A DNA stretch of 64,000 bases, taken from NCBI RefSeq assembly GCF_014873915.1, contig NZ_JADBEJ010000005.1, forward strand, positions 2,170,001 through 2,234,000, in the 5' to 3' direction. Under the pieces are notes generated by a model, which saw only the letters and a program-made list of their open reading frames with translations, searched no databases and was not told where the DNA came from. Positions 49,649 to 58,996 of the stretch are shown here, piece by piece (the first letter of the stretch is position 1; each line of letters begins with the position of its first letter). The position numbers were made by a program, and so were the translations under genes. This stretch comes from Amycolatopsis roodepoortensis. Its GTDB lineage: Bacteria > Actinomycetota > Actinomycetes > Mycobacteriales > Pseudonocardiaceae.

Positions 49649-50758
49649 CTAGCGGCGCAGCGGGACGAGGTCGTCCGCGTGAACGACCTCGCGTCGCTGT
49701 TCCGCAGGGAGGTCGTGACTGGAGCGGCCGATGAGGTCGGGCAGTTCGCCCGCGTCGAAGGCCACGACACCGCGCGCCACGGTCCGCTGCCGGAGATCGA
49801 CCAGGTCGACGACGTCGCCCGCCTGGAAGTCACCGTCGACGCCGGTGATCCCGGCGGCCAGCAACGAACGGCGACGGCGGACGACGGCCGCGACCGCGCC
49901 GTCGTCGAGGTGCAGTTTCCCGGACGCGCCCGCGGCGTAGCCCAGCCAGAACCGGCGGGCCGACAGCCGGGAGTCGGCGGCGGCGAAGGCCGTGCCGACC
50001 TCGGCGGTGGTCAGGGCGCGCGCGGCCTCGGAAGCGGCGGCGAGCAGGACAGGGATTCCGGCGCCGGCGGCGGTGCGGGCGGCGGCGAGCTTCGAGACCA
50101 TGCCGCCGGTGCCGAGCCCGGAGCTCGACATGCCGACGGTGATCCCGTCCACATCGGACTCCCCGGCGACCTCGGCGATCTTGCGGGTCGCGCCGTCGCG
50201 GGGATCCCCGTCGTACAGACCGTCCACATCGGACAGAAGGACGAGCGCGTCGGCGCCGATGAGGTGGGCCACCAGCGCGGCCAGCCGGTCGTTGTCGCCG
50301 AAGCGGATCTCTTCGGTGGCCACGGTGTCGTTCTCGTTGACCACCGGAACCGCGCCGAGGGCCAGCAGCCGGGTGAACGTGTTCTGCGCGTTGCGGTAGT
50401 GCGCGCGGCGCACGACGTCGTCCGACGTCAGCAGAACCTGGCCCACCGTCAGGGAGAACCGGCCGAACGACTCGGCGTAGGCGTGCGCCAGCGCGAGCTG
50501 GCCGACACTGGCCGCGGCCTGCTGGGTGGCGAGGTCACGCGGCCGTTTGCCGAGCGAGAGCGGCGCGAGACCCGCGCCGATCGCACCCGAGGAAACCAGC
50601 ACGATCTGCGTGCCGCGGGAGACCCGGCCGGCGATCGCGTCCACCAGCGCGTCCAGCCTGGTCACGTCGAGACCGTCGCCGGCGGTGGTCAGCGCGGAGG
50701 AACCGACCTTGACGACCACCCGCTTCGCGTCGGCGATCGCCACCCGGGTTGAGCTCAC
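49649..50758 (-). CDS. proB: Glutamate 5-kinase
   Basis: This 369-residue protein makes glutamate 5-phosphate, the first step of proline synthesis. RVVVKVGSSALTT binds phosphate. GAIGAGLAPLSLGKRPRDLATQQAAASVGQ, NENDTVATEEIRFGDNDRLAALVA and SSGLGTGGMVSKLAAARTA follow as in ProB. A C-terminal PUA domain starts around 280. Start GTG 50758 overlaps the obgE stop (GTGA). proA is not adjacent. Confidence 0.94.
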   Translation of the reverse strand: MSSTRVAIADAKRVVVKVGSSALTTAGDGLDVTRLDALVDAIAGRVSRGTQIVLVSSGAIGAGLAPLSLGKRPRDLATQQAAASVGQLALAHAYAESFGRFSLTVGQVLLTSDDVVRRAHYRNAQNTFTRLLALGAVPVVNENDTVATEEIRFGDNDRLAALVAHLIGADALVLLSDVDGLYDGDPRDGATRKIAEVAGESDVDGITVGMSSSGLGTGGMVSKLAAARTAAGAGIPVLLAAASEAARALTTAEVGTAFAAADSRLSARRFWLGYAAGASGKLHLDDGAVAAVVRRRRSLLAAGITGVDGDFQAGDVVDLVDLRQRTVARGVVAFDAGELPDLIGRSSHDLPAEQRREVVHADDLVPLRR

Positions 50759-52218
50759 TCGTCGTCCATCTCGTCTTCGTCTTCGATGCCGTCCGGACCG
50801 TCACGACGGATCCGGCGGGCTTCCTTGCGCTCGGCGGCACCGATCCGGCTGGTGTTCTCCAGCCGCACGTCCGTGCCCCGGCCCGACAGGTGCACAGCGA
50901 CCCCGGCCGGGGTCGACGGCTCCCACTCGAACTGCACGTCGCCGATGGTGACGGGGCTGCCGGGTACGGCGCCCTTGCGTGCGAGTACTTCCTCGACGCC
51001 CAGCCGGTTGAGCCGGTCCGCGAGGTAACCCACGGCTTCGTCGTTGCCGAAGTTGGTCTGGCGGATCCACCGCTCCGGGCGGGAGCCGCGGATGATGAAC
51101 GCGCCTTCCTCCTCCGGGTCGTGCTCGACGGTGAAGCCCGCGTCGTCGACGGCCATCGGCCGGAGCACGACCTTGGCAGGCTCGGGGGCGGGCTGGTCGG
51201 CGCGGTACTTCTCGACGACGGCGGCGAGCGCGTAGGTCAGTTCCTTCAGACCCTGCCGCGACGCCGTGGAGATCTCGAACACGCTGAGCCCGCGGGCTTC
51301 CAGCTCCGGGCGCACGAACTCGGCGAGTTCGGCGGCGTCCGGGATGTCGATCTTGTTCAGCACCACCACGCGCGGCCGGTCGGCGAGGTCGCCGCCGAGG
51401 CTCGGGGTGTAGCGGGCGAGCTCTTCTTCGAGGGCGTCGATGTCGGACAGCGGGTCGCGCCCCGGCTCGAAGGTGGCGCAGTCGACGACGTGCACCAGCA
51501 CCGCGCAGCGCTCGATGTGGCGCAGGAAGTCGAGGCCGAGGCCCTTGCCCTCGCTCGCGCCGGGGATCAGCCCCGGGACGTCGGCCATGGTGAACACGGT
51601 CGAGCCGGCGGTGATCACGCCCAGGTTCGGCACCAGCGTGGTGAACGGGTAGTCGGCGATCTTCGGCTTGGCGGCCGACAGCACCGAGATCAGCGACGAT
51701 TTGCCCGCGGACGGGAAGCCCAGCAGTCCGACGTCGGCGACCGAGCGCAGCTCCAGAACGAGGTCGCGGGTCTCCCCCGGCTCGCCCAGCAGCGCGAATC
51801 CGGGCGCCCGGCGGGCCTTGGAGGCCAGCGCGGCGTTGCCGAGGCCGCCGCGGCCGCCCTGAGCGGCGACGAACGTGGTGCCGGGGCCGACCAGGTCGGC
51901 CAGGATCTCGCCGTCCTCGGTCATCACGACGGTGCCGGACGGGACGCGCATCTCCAGCGTCTCCCCCGCCGCGCCCGCGCGGTTGCCGCCCTGGCCCAGC
52001 TTGCCGTTGCCGGCGCGGGCGTGCGGGCGGAAGTGGAAGTCGAGCAGCGTGTGGACGTTCGGGTCGACGACCAGCAGCACGTCGCCGCCGTTTCCGCCGT
52101 TGCCGCCGTCCGGGCCGCCGAGGGGCTTGAACTTCTCGCGGTGCACCGAGGCGCAGCCGTTCCCACCGTCACCGGCGGCCAGATGGATCACCGCTCGGTC
52201 CACGAACCGGGACGCCAT
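50755..52218 (-). CDS. obgE: Obg GTPase
   Basis: This 487-residue GTPase has the glycine-rich Obg fold (HLAAGDGGNGCASVHREKFKPLGGPDGGNGGNGGDVLL). The G domain follows with GFPSAGKSSLIS, DVPGLIPGAS and NKID. The OCT domain (PVTIGDVQFEWEPS) and an acidic tail (EDEDEMDDE) close it. It links ribosome assembly with growth and stringent control. A U-tract terminator lies between rpmA and this gene, so it needs its own promoter or readthrough. Confidence 0.95.
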   Translation of the reverse strand: MASRFVDRAVIHLAAGDGGNGCASVHREKFKPLGGPDGGNGGNGGDVLLVVDPNVHTLLDFHFRPHARAGNGKLGQGGNRAGAAGETLEMRVPSGTVVMTEDGEILADLVGPGTTFVAAQGGRGGLGNAALASKARRAPGFALLGEPGETRDLVLELRSVADVGLLGFPSAGKSSLISVLSAAKPKIADYPFTTLVPNLGVITAGSTVFTMADVPGLIPGASEGKGLGLDFLRHIERCAVLVHVVDCATFEPGRDPLSDIDALEEELARYTPSLGGDLADRPRVVVLNKIDIPDAAELAEFVRPELEARGLSVFEISTASRQGLKELTYALAAVVEKYRADQPAPEPAKVVLRPMAVDDAGFTVEHDPEEEGAFIIRGSRPERWIRQTNFGNDEAVGYLADRLNRLGVEEVLARKGAVPGSPVTIGDVQFEWEPSTPAGVAVHLSGRGTDVRLENTSRIGAAERKEARRIRRDGPDGIEDEDEMDDE

Positions 52219-52250
52219 GACTTGCCTCTATTCACTCGCGAAAAAGGGGA

Positions 52251-52301
52251 TACACAAAACAAACGAGGGGTGGGCCCGGATATTCCGGCCCCACCCCTCG
52301 T
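52251..52301 (-). terminator. Intrinsic terminator after rpmA
   Basis: ACGAGGGGTGGG (52263-52274) pairs perfectly with 52290-52301. An inner CCGGA/TCCGG stem sits between. On the minus strand the stem is followed by TTTGTTTTGTG (52252-52262). It is the only hairpin in the window with a real U-tract and should end the rplU-rpmA transcript before obgE. Confidence 0.85.
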
Positions 52302-52327
52302 CAGAGGTTCTAACTCGAAGCCGGAAC

Positions 52328-52585
52328 TCAGGCTTCGGTCGGCACGATGTTGACCGTCTTGCGGCCACGCTTCTCGCCGAACTGGACCGCACCGGCGGCC
52401 AGCGCGAACAGCGTGTCGTCGCCGCCACGGCCGACGTTCACACCGGGGTGGAACTTGGTGCCACGCTGGCGGATCAAGATCTCGCCCGCGTTGACTTCCT
52501 GGCCGCCGTAGCGCTTGACGCCCAGTCGCTGCGCGTTCGAATCGCGACCGTTGCGGGAGCTGGACGCACCCTTCTTGTGAGCCAT
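52328..52585 (-). CDS. rpmA: 50S ribosomal protein L27
   Basis: This 85-residue protein begins MAHKKGASSSRNGRDSNAQRLGVKRYGG, the standard L27 N-terminus that reaches the peptidyl transferase centre. No Firmicutes-type cleavable N-terminal extension is present. It lies 38 bases downstream of rplU and before the intrinsic terminator. Confidence 0.97.
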   Translation of the reverse strand: MAHKKGASSSRNGRDSNAQRLGVKRYGGQEVNAGEILIRQRGTKFHPGVNVGRGGDDTLFALAAGAVQFGEKRGRKTVNIVPTEA

Positions 52586-52623
52586 GGCTCAATCCTCTTT
52601 CTGACGAAGATCCGGAGAAAGTC

Positions 52624-52938
52624 CTACTTGGAGATGCCGGTGACCTCGACGCGGGTCAGCTTCTGCCGGTGACCCTGGCGCTTGTGGTAGCCGGTCTTGT
52701 TCTTGAACTTGTGGATCCGGATCTTCGGACCCTTGGTCTGCTCGACGACCTTGCCGGTGACCGAGACCTTCGCCAGCGCGTCGGCGTCCGTGGTGACGTC
52801 GCCACCGTCCACAAAAAGGACTGCGGGGAAGGTGTGCTCGGTACCCGGCTCGCCTTCGAGCTTCTCGACCTCGACGACGTCGCCGACGGCCACCTTGTAC
52901 TGCTTGCCGCCAGTCTTGACGATCGCGTACGCCGACAC
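52624..52938 (-). CDS. rplU: 50S ribosomal protein L21
   Basis: This 104-residue protein (start GTG 52938 after AGGAGA) has AYAIVKTGGKQYKVAVGDVVEVEKLEGEPG and KIRIHKFKNKTGYHKRQGHRQ, the L21 signature. First gene of the rplU-rpmA operon. The eight-residue longer start at 52962 is less likely. Confidence 0.96.
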   Translation of the reverse strand: MSAYAIVKTGGKQYKVAVGDVVEVEKLEGEPGTEHTFPAVLFVDGGDVTTDADALAKVSVTGKVVEQTKGPKIRIHKFKNKTGYHKRQGHRQKLTRVEVTGISK

Positions 52939-53060
52939 GGAAGTCTCCTGCTTACTCGACAACGGGTGGGGGCTTGCGTGATCGGCCCACCCAAGTTTCG
53001 GTGGTCCTGATGCTGCGCAAGGTGCCCGCTCTAGGTGGCGGGCCGTTCTACAGGTTACGT

Positions 53061-53094
53061 GGGGCTCCCCGGTGCGATCACACCGGGGTGCCCC
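53061..53094. terminator. Hairpin downstream of rne
   Basis: CCCCGGTG (53067-53074) pairs with CACCGGGG (53081-53088). After a T-T mismatch GGGGC/GCCCC extends the stem. It follows the rne stop at 53105 on the minus strand. No T-tract. Confidence 0.6.
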
Positions 53095-53104
53095 TAGGTG
53101 TTCA

Positions 53105-56100
53105 CTAGCTCTTTTCCGACGCCTTGACCGGCGGACCGGCCGGCCGCGAGGCCGCCCGTCGCGGACGACGGCGGGTGGTGGAGCGCACGGCCGGGGCCGG
53201 GACGTCCACCTCGGGCTCGGTCTCGTCCTGAACGGAAGGAGCCTCGGAGACCTCTTCCGTCACAACAGTCTCAGAAGTCACCGGAACCTCGGGTGCTTCG
53301 GGCTCGGGGCCCGATTCCGCGACTACGGCGATCTCTTCCTCGCGCACGGCCGGAGCCTCGTCGTCCGAAGTCGTCACCGGCTCGCCGGCGAGTTCGGTCG
53401 CGGGCGCCTCGGCGACCGCCTCCGGAACCGGCTCAGCGGCCGCCTCGGCCGCCTGTTCGACGGTCGCTTCGGCAACAGGCTCCGAGACCGGCTCAGCGGG
53501 CTTCTCAGCCGCCTGAGGGGCGTGGCCGTTGAGCGCGGCGCCCTCGGCGTTCTCAGCGTTCTCCGGAGCCTCGTGCGAGTGCTCGCCCTTGGCCGCCTTG
53601 GTGGCGTTGGCCACGGCCTGGACCGCCGAAACCACCGACTCGCGCTGAGCGGGCGCCGGGGGCGCCTCGGTCTTGGCCGCGGCGGGCTCGTTCTGGCCCT
53701 GGTCCTCGCCCTTGCCACGGCCGCGGGACCGGCGGGAGCCCTGCTCCTTGCCGCCACCGCCACCGCCGCCACCACCGTGGCTGTGCCCGTTTCCGCCGCC
53801 ACCGGTGCGCTGCGGCTCGGTCGAGACGACCACGCCACGGCCCTTGCAGTGCTCACACGGCGTCGAGAACGCCTCGAGCAGCCCGGTGCCGATCTTCTTT
53901 CGGGTCATCTGCACCAGGCCGAGCGAGGTGACCTCGGCGACCTGGTGACGCGTGCGGTCGCGGCCGAGGCATTCGGTCAGCCGGCGCAGCACGAGCTCGC
54001 GGTTGGATTCGAGCACCATGTCGATGAAGTCGATGACGATGATGCCGCCGATGTCCCGGAGCCGGAGCTGGCGGACGATCTCCTCCGCCGACTCCAGGTT
54101 GTTCCTGGTCACCGTCTCTTCGAGGTTGCCACCCGATCCGGTGAACTTGCCGGTGTTGACGTCGATGACCGTCATCGCTTCGGTGCGGTCGATGACGAGG
54201 TAACCGCCCGAGGGCAGCCAGACCTTGCGGTCCAGCGCCTTGGTGATCTGCTCGTCGATCCGGTGGTCGGCGAAGGCCGAACCGGTGCCCGTGTACCGCT
54301 TGACGCGATCCGCCAGGTCCGGCGCCACGTGCTGGACGTAGTTGTAGATGGTGTCCCAGGCCTTGTCGCCCTGGATCTCCAGCTTGGCGAAGTCCTCGGT
54401 GAACAGGTCACGCACGACCTTGACCAGCAGGTCCGGCTCTTCGTAGAGCATGACCGGGGCGCTGTTCTTCTTGCCGCCGTTGCCGGCTTCGGCCTTCTCC
54501 TTGATGACGTCCCACTGCGCCTTGAGGCGGCGGACGTCGCGGTCCAGCTCCTCCTCGCTGATGCCCTCGGAGGCGGTGCGGATGATCACACCGGCGTCCT
54601 CGGGGACGATGCGCTTGAGGATGTCCTTCAGGCGGCGGCGCTCGTTCTCCGGGAGCTTCCGGGAGATGCCGGTGGCCCCGCCCGCGGGCACGTAGACCAG
54701 GAAGCGGCCCGGCAGCGAGATCTGCGTGGTCAGCCGGGCGCCCTTGTGCCCGACCGGGTCCTTGGTGACCTGGACCAGCACGGAGTCGCCGGTGGAGAGC
54801 GCCTGCTCGATCTTGCGGGCCTTGCCCTCGAGACCGGCGGCGTCCCAGTCGACCTCACCGGCGTAGAGCACGGCGTTGCGGCCGCGGCCGATGTCGATGA
54901 AGGCGGCCTCCATCGACGGCAGCACGTTCTGCACGCGGCCGAGGTACACGTTGCCGACGATCGAGCCGGTGCCCGACGACGTCACGAAGTGCTCGCACAG
55001 GACGCCGTCCTCGAGCACGCCGATCTGCGTGGAGTCGCCCTTCTCGGCGACGACCATGGTGCGCTCGACCGACTCGCGGCGGGCGAGGAACTCGGCCTCG
55101 GACAGGATCGGCGCACGGCGGCGGCCTGCCTCGCGGCCGTCCCGCCGGCGCTGGCGCTTGGCCTCGAGCCGGGTCGAGCCGCGCACGCTGCGGACCTCGT
55201 CCCGCGCCGGGCGCTCGGTCTCGGCGGCCTTGGCCTGGCGCACGTGGACGACCGTGTTGGGCGGGTCGTCGCTGGTGGCCTCGGCGTTGTCGTCGTCCCC
55301 GCCCTTGCGACGGCGGCGGCGACGGCGACGCTTGCTGCCACCGTCCGAATCGCCGTCGTTGTCCGAATCGGCTTCGGCGGACGCCTCTTCGGCGGACTCG
55401 GCCGCGGCCTCGTCGGTCTCGGCGTCCTTGTCCTTCGCGCGCTGCTGACGCCCGCGCGGGGTTTCGGCAGGCTGCTCGTCCTCGTTCTCGGACTCGGCCG
55501 AGCTCTCGTCCCCGCCCTTGCCCCGGCCGCGTCCACGACGGCCGCGACGACGGCGGCGACGGCCGTTGGCGTCGTCACCGTCCTCATCGGTGCCGTGGCC
55601 TTCGGCCTGCTCGGACTGTGTCTCGTCCTCGTCGGAAGCGGTTTCCTCGGTCGGGGTGAAGGCCGGCTCCGGCTTGCGAGCGGGCTTCGCCGCGACGGGC
55701 TCCGGCGGCAGGAACACCGGCGACGGCGCGGCGAACACCGGGACGTGCACGGAGGCCTTCGCGGGCCTGGTCGTGGCCTGCGGCGGCTCCGGCGTCACCG
55801 GGGCGGCGAGCGCGGGCGGAACACGCCGCGAAGGGGCCTCCGCCTGCGGAGCGGGCTCCGGCTGGGCTTCGGGCTTCGACTCGGGAGCCGCCGGGGTCTC
55901 GGCGACGGGAGCTGCCGGGGCCTCGGCGACGGGAGCTTCGGCGGCAGGAGCTGCCTCGGCGGTCTCGGGCTCGCCGCCGGCGAGGGCTTCGGCGAGCTTG
56001 TGCGCCACCTCACGGGTGACGCTGGACTGCGCGCTCCGGACGGTCTCGCCGAGCTCACCGAGCTTGGCCATCAGTTCACGGCTGTTGGATCCCAGCAGCT

Positions 56101-56206
56101 TCGCCAGCGCGTGCACCCGGATCCGGGGAGGCAGTTCGCCCAGCTGGCTTGCGATGGGTGTGGCGGTATTCCCGCCGGTGACGGCGGGTGTGTCCGCGTT
56201 CGACAT
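53105..56206 (-). CDS. rne: Ribonuclease E/G
   Basis: This 1033-residue endoribonuclease has an N-terminal IF2_N-like segment (PRIRVHALAKLLGSNSRELMAKL). A long acidic/basic low-complexity arm follows, then the catalytic core: S1 domain (SIVGNVYLGRVQNVLPSMEAAFIDIG), RNase H-like and DNase I-like parts with VIDFIDM, and the Zn-link CEHCKGRG. A C-terminal arm is rich in Ala, Glu and Pro. It processes rRNA and mRNA. The layout is that of actinobacterial RNase E with both arms. The nearby rplU-rpmA genes are downstream. Confidence 0.93.
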   Translation of the reverse strand: MSNADTPAVTGGNTATPIASQLGELPPRIRVHALAKLLGSNSRELMAKLGELGETVRSAQSSVTREVAHKLAEALAGGEPETAEAAPAAEAPVAEAPAAPVAETPAAPESKPEAQPEPAPQAEAPSRRVPPALAAPVTPEPPQATTRPAKASVHVPVFAAPSPVFLPPEPVAAKPARKPEPAFTPTEETASDEDETQSEQAEGHGTDEDGDDANGRRRRRRGRRGRGRGKGGDESSAESENEDEQPAETPRGRQQRAKDKDAETDEAAAESAEEASAEADSDNDGDSDGGSKRRRRRRRRKGGDDDNAEATSDDPPNTVVHVRQAKAAETERPARDEVRSVRGSTRLEAKRQRRRDGREAGRRRAPILSEAEFLARRESVERTMVVAEKGDSTQIGVLEDGVLCEHFVTSSGTGSIVGNVYLGRVQNVLPSMEAAFIDIGRGRNAVLYAGEVDWDAAGLEGKARKIEQALSTGDSVLVQVTKDPVGHKGARLTTQISLPGRFLVYVPAGGATGISRKLPENERRRLKDILKRIVPEDAGVIIRTASEGISEEELDRDVRRLKAQWDVIKEKAEAGNGGKKNSAPVMLYEEPDLLVKVVRDLFTEDFAKLEIQGDKAWDTIYNYVQHVAPDLADRVKRYTGTGSAFADHRIDEQITKALDRKVWLPSGGYLVIDRTEAMTVIDVNTGKFTGSGGNLEETVTRNNLESAEEIVRQLRLRDIGGIIVIDFIDMVLESNRELVLRRLTECLGRDRTRHQVAEVTSLGLVQMTRKKIGTGLLEAFSTPCEHCKGRGVVVSTEPQRTGGGGNGHSHGGGGGGGGGKEQGSRRSRGRGKGEDQGQNEPAAAKTEAPPAPAQRESVVSAVQAVANATKAAKGEHSHEAPENAENAEGAALNGHAPQAAEKPAEPVSEPVAEATVEQAAEAAAEPVPEAVAEAPATELAGEPVTTSDDEAPAVREEEIAVVAESGPEPEAPEVPVTSETVVTEEVSEAPSVQDETEPEVDVPAPAVRSTTRRRPRRAASRPAGPPVKASEKS

Positions 56207-56633
56207 ATATCTCCTCCGCCCCCGGGCGCGTCGGCTGGCTCACACCGGCTCGACGCGGCCGCGCAGGGGCCCCTTTCTGTTCGTTCCGCCGTGGTGGTCA
56301 CCAGCAGCGGGAATCCTTGCCCGGCACCGCGACGGCGCCGGGGTTGTCCGGGCGCCGCGTACGGCTGAAGGTCTGCTCGGCGGAGCGCTGGCCACGTTCG
56401 CGACATCGGGCCGCCCGCCACGTCGTCGAGCCGCATGCAGCGGCGACGCGTGTGGAGGATGTGCAGCACACCACCGGGCCACGAGACCGCGAGCGCCACC
56501 TCTCACGTGGGCCCGTCGGCCAGCGGCCACCGCGAGTATCCCACACACCGGCCCCACTCCGGTGTACTCGGTGCCACAGAGCTGGCTCCCGGGCGCGCCG
56601 CGGCCACCGGCCGAGCGAACTTCGCGGAAGAGC
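56207..56633. other. Long upstream region of rne
   Basis: About 430 bases upstream of rne hold no convincing gene on either strand. Such length is typical for an rne promoter and a leader through which RNase E controls its own mRNA, but I find no clear promoter hexamers on the minus strand. Confidence 0.4.
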
Positions 56634-56662
56634 TTGTCGACCCGGCCGAGGGTGGCTAGCGT
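56634..56662 (+). promoter_or_regulatory. Promoter for the subtilase gene
   Basis: TTGTCG (56634-56639) and TAGCGT (56657-56662) are spaced exactly 17 bases, a good actinobacterial -35/-10 pair. The start codon lies about 65 bases downstream of the predicted transcript start. Confidence 0.5.
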
Positions 56663-56732
56663 GCCGCTCGGGGGGTACTGAAGCGTAGGCCTCGGTGCCC
56701 TCGTCGTCCGATGTTCTCCGGTGGGAGGTCCG

Positions 56733-58163
56733 GTGTCCCTGCTGGGGCGGTCCCTGCGAGCGGCCGTGTGCGCCTTCGTGGTGCTCTGCGGTTCGGTCGC
56801 CGCCGTGACGACGGCCGAGGCGGAGCCCTCGTGTCATCCCCAGGGACGGGCGCTGCGTTACGTCGTCGCCTTCGACAAGGGCACTTCCGAGGCCGAGGCC
56901 AAGGCCGCCGTCTCGGACGGCTGCGGCAGCACGACGACCTACTATCCGCAGATCGCGGTGGCCGTGGCGACCTCGGCCGACCCCGCCTTCGCCGAACTGG
57001 TCCGGCCCGCCGCCGCGTTCAGCGCGCAGGCGGAACGGCTGGCGGTGCAGCGGGCCAACGGCACGTCACCGGCCAGGTCCGCGCCCGCTCGGGCCGAACT
57101 CCAGCCAACGGATCCGGCGAAGGTGCCCTCCGCCGACCGCACCGGCGAGCAGTGGGACATGCGCGCGATCGGCGCCGACAAGGCCCACACGATCGAGCCG
57201 GGCAGCAGGGACGTCGTCGTCGGCGTCCTCGACTCCGGCGTCGACCCCGCCCATCCCGAACTGGCGGGCGCCCTCGACCCCGCGAAGTCCGCGGGCTGCC
57301 TGACCGGCGTGCCCGACCGGAACTGGGCCGCGACGACCTCGGTGCACGGCACCCATGTCGCGGGGATCATCGCCGCGGCCGACGACGGCAAGGGCGTCAC
57401 CGGGGTGGCGCCCGGGGTCCGGATCGCCTCGGTGAAGGTGATCGACGATCGCGGGTACGCCGACCCCGAAGCCGCCGTCTGCGGGCTGATGTGGGCCGCC
57501 TCACAGGGCATGACCGTGACGAACAGCAGCTACTTCGTCGATCCGTGGTCGCTCTCGTGCGCCCACAACGACGAACGGGGCGTGGTGAACGAGGTCATGG
57601 CCCGCGCCGTCGAGTACGCGACCTCGGCGGGCACCCTCACCGTCGCGGCGGCGACCAACGAGGCCGCCGAGCTGGTGCCGTCGCCGCGCTCGGGCGCCCG
57701 CTCCGGCTCCGAAGGCTGCCAGGCGCTGCCCGCGGGCCTGCGTGACGTCGTCGCGGTGTCGTCCGTGAGCGAGGAGCGGGTCAAAGCCGGCTACAGCTCG
57801 TACGGACTGGGCGTGATCGACGTGACCGCTCCCGGCGGCGAGGCCGGGCGATGCGTGCTCTCGACCGTTCCGGGCGGATACGCGCCGCTGTGCGGGACGT
57901 CGATGGCGGCGCCGCACGTCGCCGGCGTCGCGGCGTTGCTCGCTTCGAAGCACCCCGGCTACAGCGCCCGCCAGCTGAGGCTGACGCTGGACGCCCAGGC
58001 CACCCCGATCGCGTGCCCGGCCGACTACGACCTGACCGGTGACGGCTCGCAGGACGCGTACTGCACCGGGTACGCGGGGTTCAACGGCTTCTACGGGCAC
58101 GGGCTGGTCGACGCGCTGGCCGCGGTGGCGCCGCGGCGCACGGGCGCGAACCCGGCCCGCTGA
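56733..58163 (+). CDS. Secreted S8 (subtilisin-like) serine protease
   Basis: This 476-residue protein starts at GTG 56733 with GGGAGG just before. A signal peptide (SLRAAVCAFVVLCGSVAAVTTAEA) and an I9-like propeptide (LRYVVAFDKGTSEAEAKAAV) precede the catalytic domain. Catalytic triad: VLDSGVDPAHPEL (Asp), HGTHVAGIIAA (His) and GTSMAAPHVAGVAALLA (Ser). Several cysteines suggest disulfides. It is an extracellular protease with unknown target. The ABC permease gene ends four bases after its stop on the other strand. Confidence 0.92.
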   Translation: MSLLGRSLRAAVCAFVVLCGSVAAVTTAEAEPSCHPQGRALRYVVAFDKGTSEAEAKAAVSDGCGSTTTYYPQIAVAVATSADPAFAELVRPAAAFSAQAERLAVQRANGTSPARSAPARAELQPTDPAKVPSADRTGEQWDMRAIGADKAHTIEPGSRDVVVGVLDSGVDPAHPELAGALDPAKSAGCLTGVPDRNWAATTSVHGTHVAGIIAAADDGKGVTGVAPGVRIASVKVIDDRGYADPEAAVCGLMWAASQGMTVTNSSYFVDPWSLSCAHNDERGVVNEVMARAVEYATSAGTLTVAAATNEAAELVPSPRSGARSGSEGCQALPAGLRDVVAVSSVSEERVKAGYSSYGLGVIDVTAPGGEAGRCVLSTVPGGYAPLCGTSMAAPHVAGVAALLASKHPGYSARQLRLTLDAQATPIACPADYDLTGDGSQDAYCTGYAGFNGFYGHGLVDALAAVAPRRTGANPAR

Positions 58164-58167
58164 CCGG

Positions 58168-58995
58168 TCAGCGCAGAAGCAGCTTGCCGAACCGCTTCGA
58201 GGACGCGTAGATCCCGACCGCCGCCAGCGCCACCAGGTACGCCACGTTGCCGGCCATGCCCCACGACAGGACGCCCGCCGAAAGCCCGCGCATCAGCTCG
58301 ATGCCGTGGTACAGCGGGAAGACCTGAACGATCCACTGGATCCCGGCCGGGTACACCGAAAGCGGGTAGAACGTCGTGGAGAACAGGAACAGCGGCATCA
58401 GCACGAGGTTGATGTAGTCGAACTGCGACACCGACCGCAGGAAGGTCACCAGCACGATGCCGATGGCCGAGAACGCCATCGCGATCAGCAGCGCCGCCGG
58501 GATCATCAGCAGGGCCCACCACGAGCCGGGGAGCCCCATCACGGTCATCACGCCGAGGAAGGTCGCCGAGTAGATCCCGCCGCGCAGCACCGACCAGCCG
58601 ACCTCGCCGAGCGCGATGTCCAGCGGCCCGATCGGGGTGGCGAGCATGGCGTCGTACAGCTTGGCGTACTTCAGCTTGAAGAACAGGTTGTACGTCGAGT
58701 CGAGGATCGCGCCGTTCATCGCCGACGCCGCGAGCAGGCCGGGCGCGACGAACGCGACGTAACTCATCGCCTGCCCGCCGGGCCCGACGACCTCGCCCAC
58801 GAGCTTGCCGAAGCCGAGCTGGAAGGCCATCAGGTAGAACAGCGGCTCGAAGACGCCGGACACGAACAGCATCCAGGCGTGCGAGTAGGTCAGGAAGGTG
58901 CGCTCCAGCACCGCCGTCGACCGGCCGCTGTACAGCGCGGACGGCAGGATGCGCAGCAGCACCCCGCGGCGCGGGGCTTCGGTGAGCACCGCCAT
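58168..58995 (-). CDS. ABC-2 type exporter permease, second subunit
   Basis: This 275-residue protein has six helices. ATPIGPLDIALGEVGWSVLRGGIYS and FSTTFYPLSVYP are typical of ABC-2 permeases of the NodJ/DrrB type. It lies one base downstream of a paralogous permease, so the exporter probably forms a heterodimer with the ATPase upstream. Such systems export lipids, glycoconjugates or drugs. Substrate unknown. Confidence 0.83.
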   Translation of the reverse strand: MAVLTEAPRRGVLLRILPSALYSGRSTAVLERTFLTYSHAWMLFVSGVFEPLFYLMAFQLGFGKLVGEVVGPGGQAMSYVAFVAPGLLAASAMNGAILDSTYNLFFKLKYAKLYDAMLATPIGPLDIALGEVGWSVLRGGIYSATFLGVMTVMGLPGSWWALLMIPAALLIAMAFSAIGIVLVTFLRSVSQFDYINLVLMPLFLFSTTFYPLSVYPAGIQWIVQVFPLYHGIELMRGLSAGVLSWGMAGNVAYLVALAAVGIYASSKRFGKLLLR

Positions 58996-58996
58996 T

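Noticed and set aside
53072..56368. Very long open frame antisense to rne
   Set aside because: It mirrors the GC-rich rne gene, with Leu/Gly/Arg-rich repetitive content and no family motifs. rne on the other strand has clear catalytic domains.
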